DNA from: Kosakonia sp. BYX6
Lineage (GTDB): Bacteria > Pseudomonadota > Gammaproteobacteria > Enterobacterales > Enterobacteriaceae
Assembly (NCBI RefSeq): GCF_038449125.1
Contig: NZ_CP151800.1
Coordinates: 840,406-904,405 of the forward strand
Direction of reading: 5' to 3'
DNA length: 64,000 nucleotides
The notes under the pieces were generated by a model. The model worked only from the letters and a program-made list of their open reading frames with translations. It was not told where the DNA came from and did not search any database. The translations under genes were made by a program, and so were the position numbers. Shown in pieces: positions 62,295-64,000 of this stretch; position 1 is the first letter of the stretch, and each line of letters starts with the position of its first letter.

Positions 62295-63800
62295 TTATTC
62301 GAAATCTGGCAGGAAGCGTTTCACATCCACTTCTTTGAACTTTGAACGTTCAAAGTGGCTTTTCAGATGGAACGGCACCGTACAGTCAAAAATGGTTTTG
62401 CAGGACATGCCCTGCTGCAAAATGCTCGGGCTGTAAGCCGGAATCTGCGAGGGATCGAGCGGATGGCAACGCACACCGGGAATGGTAACGGTATCCACAT
62501 CGCCCTGATAGCGCGTTTGCATTGCCCACAGCACATCGTCGCTGTCGAAAATGTCCACGTCTTCATCCACCAGAATCACATGTTTCAGTTCCGGGAAGGC
62601 CGAGAAGGCGAGCAGCGCAGCCTGGCGTTGGCGGCCTTCATCCGCCGGGGTGAATTTTTTGAATTGCATCACTGCCAGCAACTTGCCGCCGCCCGCGGAG
62701 TGCGCGAAAACATTGAGCAGCTTGCCCGGCATGGCGCGACCCACCATATCGAGGATACTGGCTTCCGTTGGAATCCCCGCCATATTGACGTGTTCTTCGC
62801 CCGGACCGACAGTGGTGCGCCAGATGGGGTTATAGCGATGAGTTACCGCTTTCACCTTGATAACCGGCAGCGCCTCTTTCGCTTCGCCGGTATAACCCGG
62901 GAATTCAGGCATCGCTTTGCCGGTATCGGTGTTCTGATCTTCACGCAGACGCACGTTCGGCAGCAGCTCACCTTCAATGACGATTTCAGCATGCGCAATG
63001 GCACGTTCATTGATGGTTTTGCACTGCACCATTTCAACTGCGTGGCCGCGCAGCGCACCGGCAACGCTCAGTTCGTCATAGCCCAGCGGCGTGGTCGGCG
63101 GCTCAAAGCAGGCGGCGATTTCGATGGCTGGATCGACACCGATGCTGATGGAGATCGGCAACGGTTGGCCTGCGGCCTCCGCCTTCATGCGAAAAGCATC
63201 GATATGGCGACCCGGCGTCAGCCACATCGACAGTTCGTCGCGGCTCTGTACACACAGGCGGTGAATGGTGATGTCCGATTCATGCGTTTCTGGATCGGAG
63301 GCATAGCATAGACCCATGGTGATATACGGACCGGCATCTTCTTCGGTATTGGTCGGCGCAGGCAGCAGTTTGCGCAGGTCGAAATTCACGTCGCTGGCAA
63401 GGTGTACGACTTCCTGGCAAACCGCGTGCTCTTTGGTCAGCACGGGCGCGATCGGGTTCTGAACCGAGTCTTTCAGCAGATGACCGAGTTTTTCCGGTTC
63501 GCAGTTGAGGAAATGGCTGACACGTTTGCGCGACCCGTTTAGGCCGATGGCGACGCTAATGTCCCGGAACCCTTTGATGTTGTTGAACACCATAACCGGG
63601 CCATTTTTGCGCGTCGGACGCTGGCAGGTACCGCCTGCGCCCACGTAGCGATAAACACCAGAGAGTTCTGCGTGCGGGTCAACTTCGGTATCGGTTTCAA
63701 CATATTCGCCGGGAAGTGTTTTCAATAATTTAAGCGCTGAGCGTAAATCTGAAACGCCGCTGGCGTTTTTATTTTTGCTGGTTGGCATGGTCTTTTCCAT
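62295..63800 (-). CDS. UbiD-family hydroxyarylate decarboxylase (AroY/BsdC type)
   Basis: Prenylated-FMN-dependent non-oxidative decarboxylase of about 500 residues. Similar along its length to Enterobacter AroY (protocatechuate decarboxylase) and gallate decarboxylase Lpd[91 protein letters not shown] and [18 protein letters not shown] all have close counterparts. Likely substrates are protocatechuate, 4-hydroxybenzoate or gallate; sequence alone does not decide. Two starts are possible: 63800 (501 residues) and 63788 (497), the latter with a better-placed GGAAAAG. First gene of the decarboxylase, UbiX-type, DUF554 operon. The small D subunit of Bsd/Vdc/Kpd systems is not present. Confidence 0.87.
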   Translation of the reverse strand: MEKTMPTSKNKNASGVSDLRSALKLLKTLPGEYVETDTEVDPHAELSGVYRYVGAGGTCQRPTRKNGPVMVFNNIKGFRDISVAIGLNGSRKRVSHFLNCEPEKLGHLLKDSVQNPIAPVLTKEHAVCQEVVHLASDVNFDLRKLLPAPTNTEEDAGPYITMGLCYASDPETHESDITIHRLCVQSRDELSMWLTPGRHIDAFRMKAEAAGQPLPISISIGVDPAIEIAACFEPPTTPLGYDELSVAGALRGHAVEMVQCKTINERAIAHAEIVIEGELLPNVRLREDQNTDTGKAMPEFPGYTGEAKEALPVIKVKAVTHRYNPIWRTTVGPGEEHVNMAGIPTEASILDMVGRAMPGKLLNVFAHSAGGGKLLAVMQFKKFTPADEGRQRQAALLAFSAFPELKHVILVDEDVDIFDSDDVLWAMQTRYQGDVDTVTIPGVRCHPLDPSQIPAYSPSILQQGMSCKTIFDCTVPFHLKSHFERSKFKEVDVKRFLPDFE

Positions 63801-63971
63801 TTTTAGATGGGAATTTACTGACTGCGATTACCTTATTTTTATGGAGGGGATTAAACAAATACCGTTTTCCTGATCCTGACCAGATCAAAAAAGTACTATT
63901 TAGAAAATTGTTGCATGTAGGTTGCTGAAATGATTAAAAGGCTGGACTTTTCCTTTATCGCGCGAAGTGTG

Positions 63972-63990
63972 ATACTTGACGTTCAGGTAT
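63972..63990 (+). promoter_or_regulatory. LysR-type T-N11-A operator candidate and start of a divergent gene
   Basis: ATAC-N11-GTAT with inner TGA-CGT-TCA makes a near-perfect 19-bp dyad. GGAG (63994-63997) at the window's last bases looks like a ribosome binding site for a rightward gene whose start lies just beyond 64000. The arrangement suggests a LysR-type regulator divergent from the decarboxylase operon. Confidence 0.4.
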
Positions 63991-64000
63991 TACGGAGAAA

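Overview
This is a chromosomal segment of a gammaproteobacterium in the Enterobacteriaceae. Nearly every protein matches its Escherichia coli K-12 counterpart in length and sequence, and the gene order follows the E. coli stretch from yggX/mutY through metK-speA, tktA-epd-pgk-fbaA, serA-ssrS-zapA and gcvTHP to lysS-idi. Several local differences and the high GC content indicate it is not E. coli itself; the Enterobacter/Kosakonia/Klebsiella side of the family is likely. Identifications rest on recalled family sequences and motifs, because no database search was possible.

Layout. 1-8.1 kb: yggX (cut by the window edge), mutY, trmB-yggL, yggN, a fepE-type O-antigen length regulator, then hemW-rdgB-yggU-yggT-yggS. 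8.1-12.1 kb: yggR (PilT-like ATPase), then an accessory pair of a 752-residue FAD oxidoreductase and a divergent IclR-type regulator. 12.2-18 kb: ruvX-yqgE-gshB-rsmE-endA-sprT-galP. 18.2-27 kb: metK, yqgB-speA, an OprD-family porin where E. coli carries speB, loiP, tktA. 27.1-31.9 kb: the carbon-metabolism run epd-pgk-fbaA followed by mscS. 32-37.6 kb: argO, yggE, argP, rpiA, serA, ygfA and 6S RNA. 37.6-42.5 kb: zapA diverging from ygfB-pepP-ubiH-ubiI. 42.9-47.5 kb: the glycine cleavage operon gcvT-gcvH-gcvP. 47.6-50.7 kb: ygfF, bglA and an RpiR-family regulator. 50.9-60.9 kb: yqfA, ygfZ, sdhE-ygfX, fldB, xerD-dsbC-recJ-prfB-lysS, idi. 60.9-64 kb: an accessory operon of a UbiD-type hydroxyarylate decarboxylase, its UbiX-type flavin prenyltransferase and a DUF554 membrane protein, read away from a probable divergent regulator that starts just beyond the window.

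How the genes fit together. Core metabolism dominates: pentose phosphate and glycolysis (tktA, epd, pgk, fbaA, rpiA), serine/glycine/one-carbon flow (serA, gcvTHP, ygfA, metK), polyamines (speA), ubiquinone (ubiH, ubiI) and isoprenoids (idi), glutathione (gshB). DNA and RNA maintenance is represented by mutY, ruvX, rdgB, xerD, recJ, trmB, rsmE, prfB and lysS. Visible regulatory sites include CRP- and GalR-like sites at galP, CRP and Cra sites at epd, a perfect CRP consensus at rpiA, the +1 frameshift signal in prfB, and 6S RNA.

The less conventional content is: (i) the decarboxylase-DUF554 operon at the right end; (ii) the FAD oxidoreductase/IclR pair; (iii) the porin at the speB position; (iv) the fepE homologue at the position of yggM-ansB; (v) the RpiR regulator next to bglA with a long dyad between them. 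No insertion sequence, prophage, CRISPR array, tRNA or rRNA was seen.
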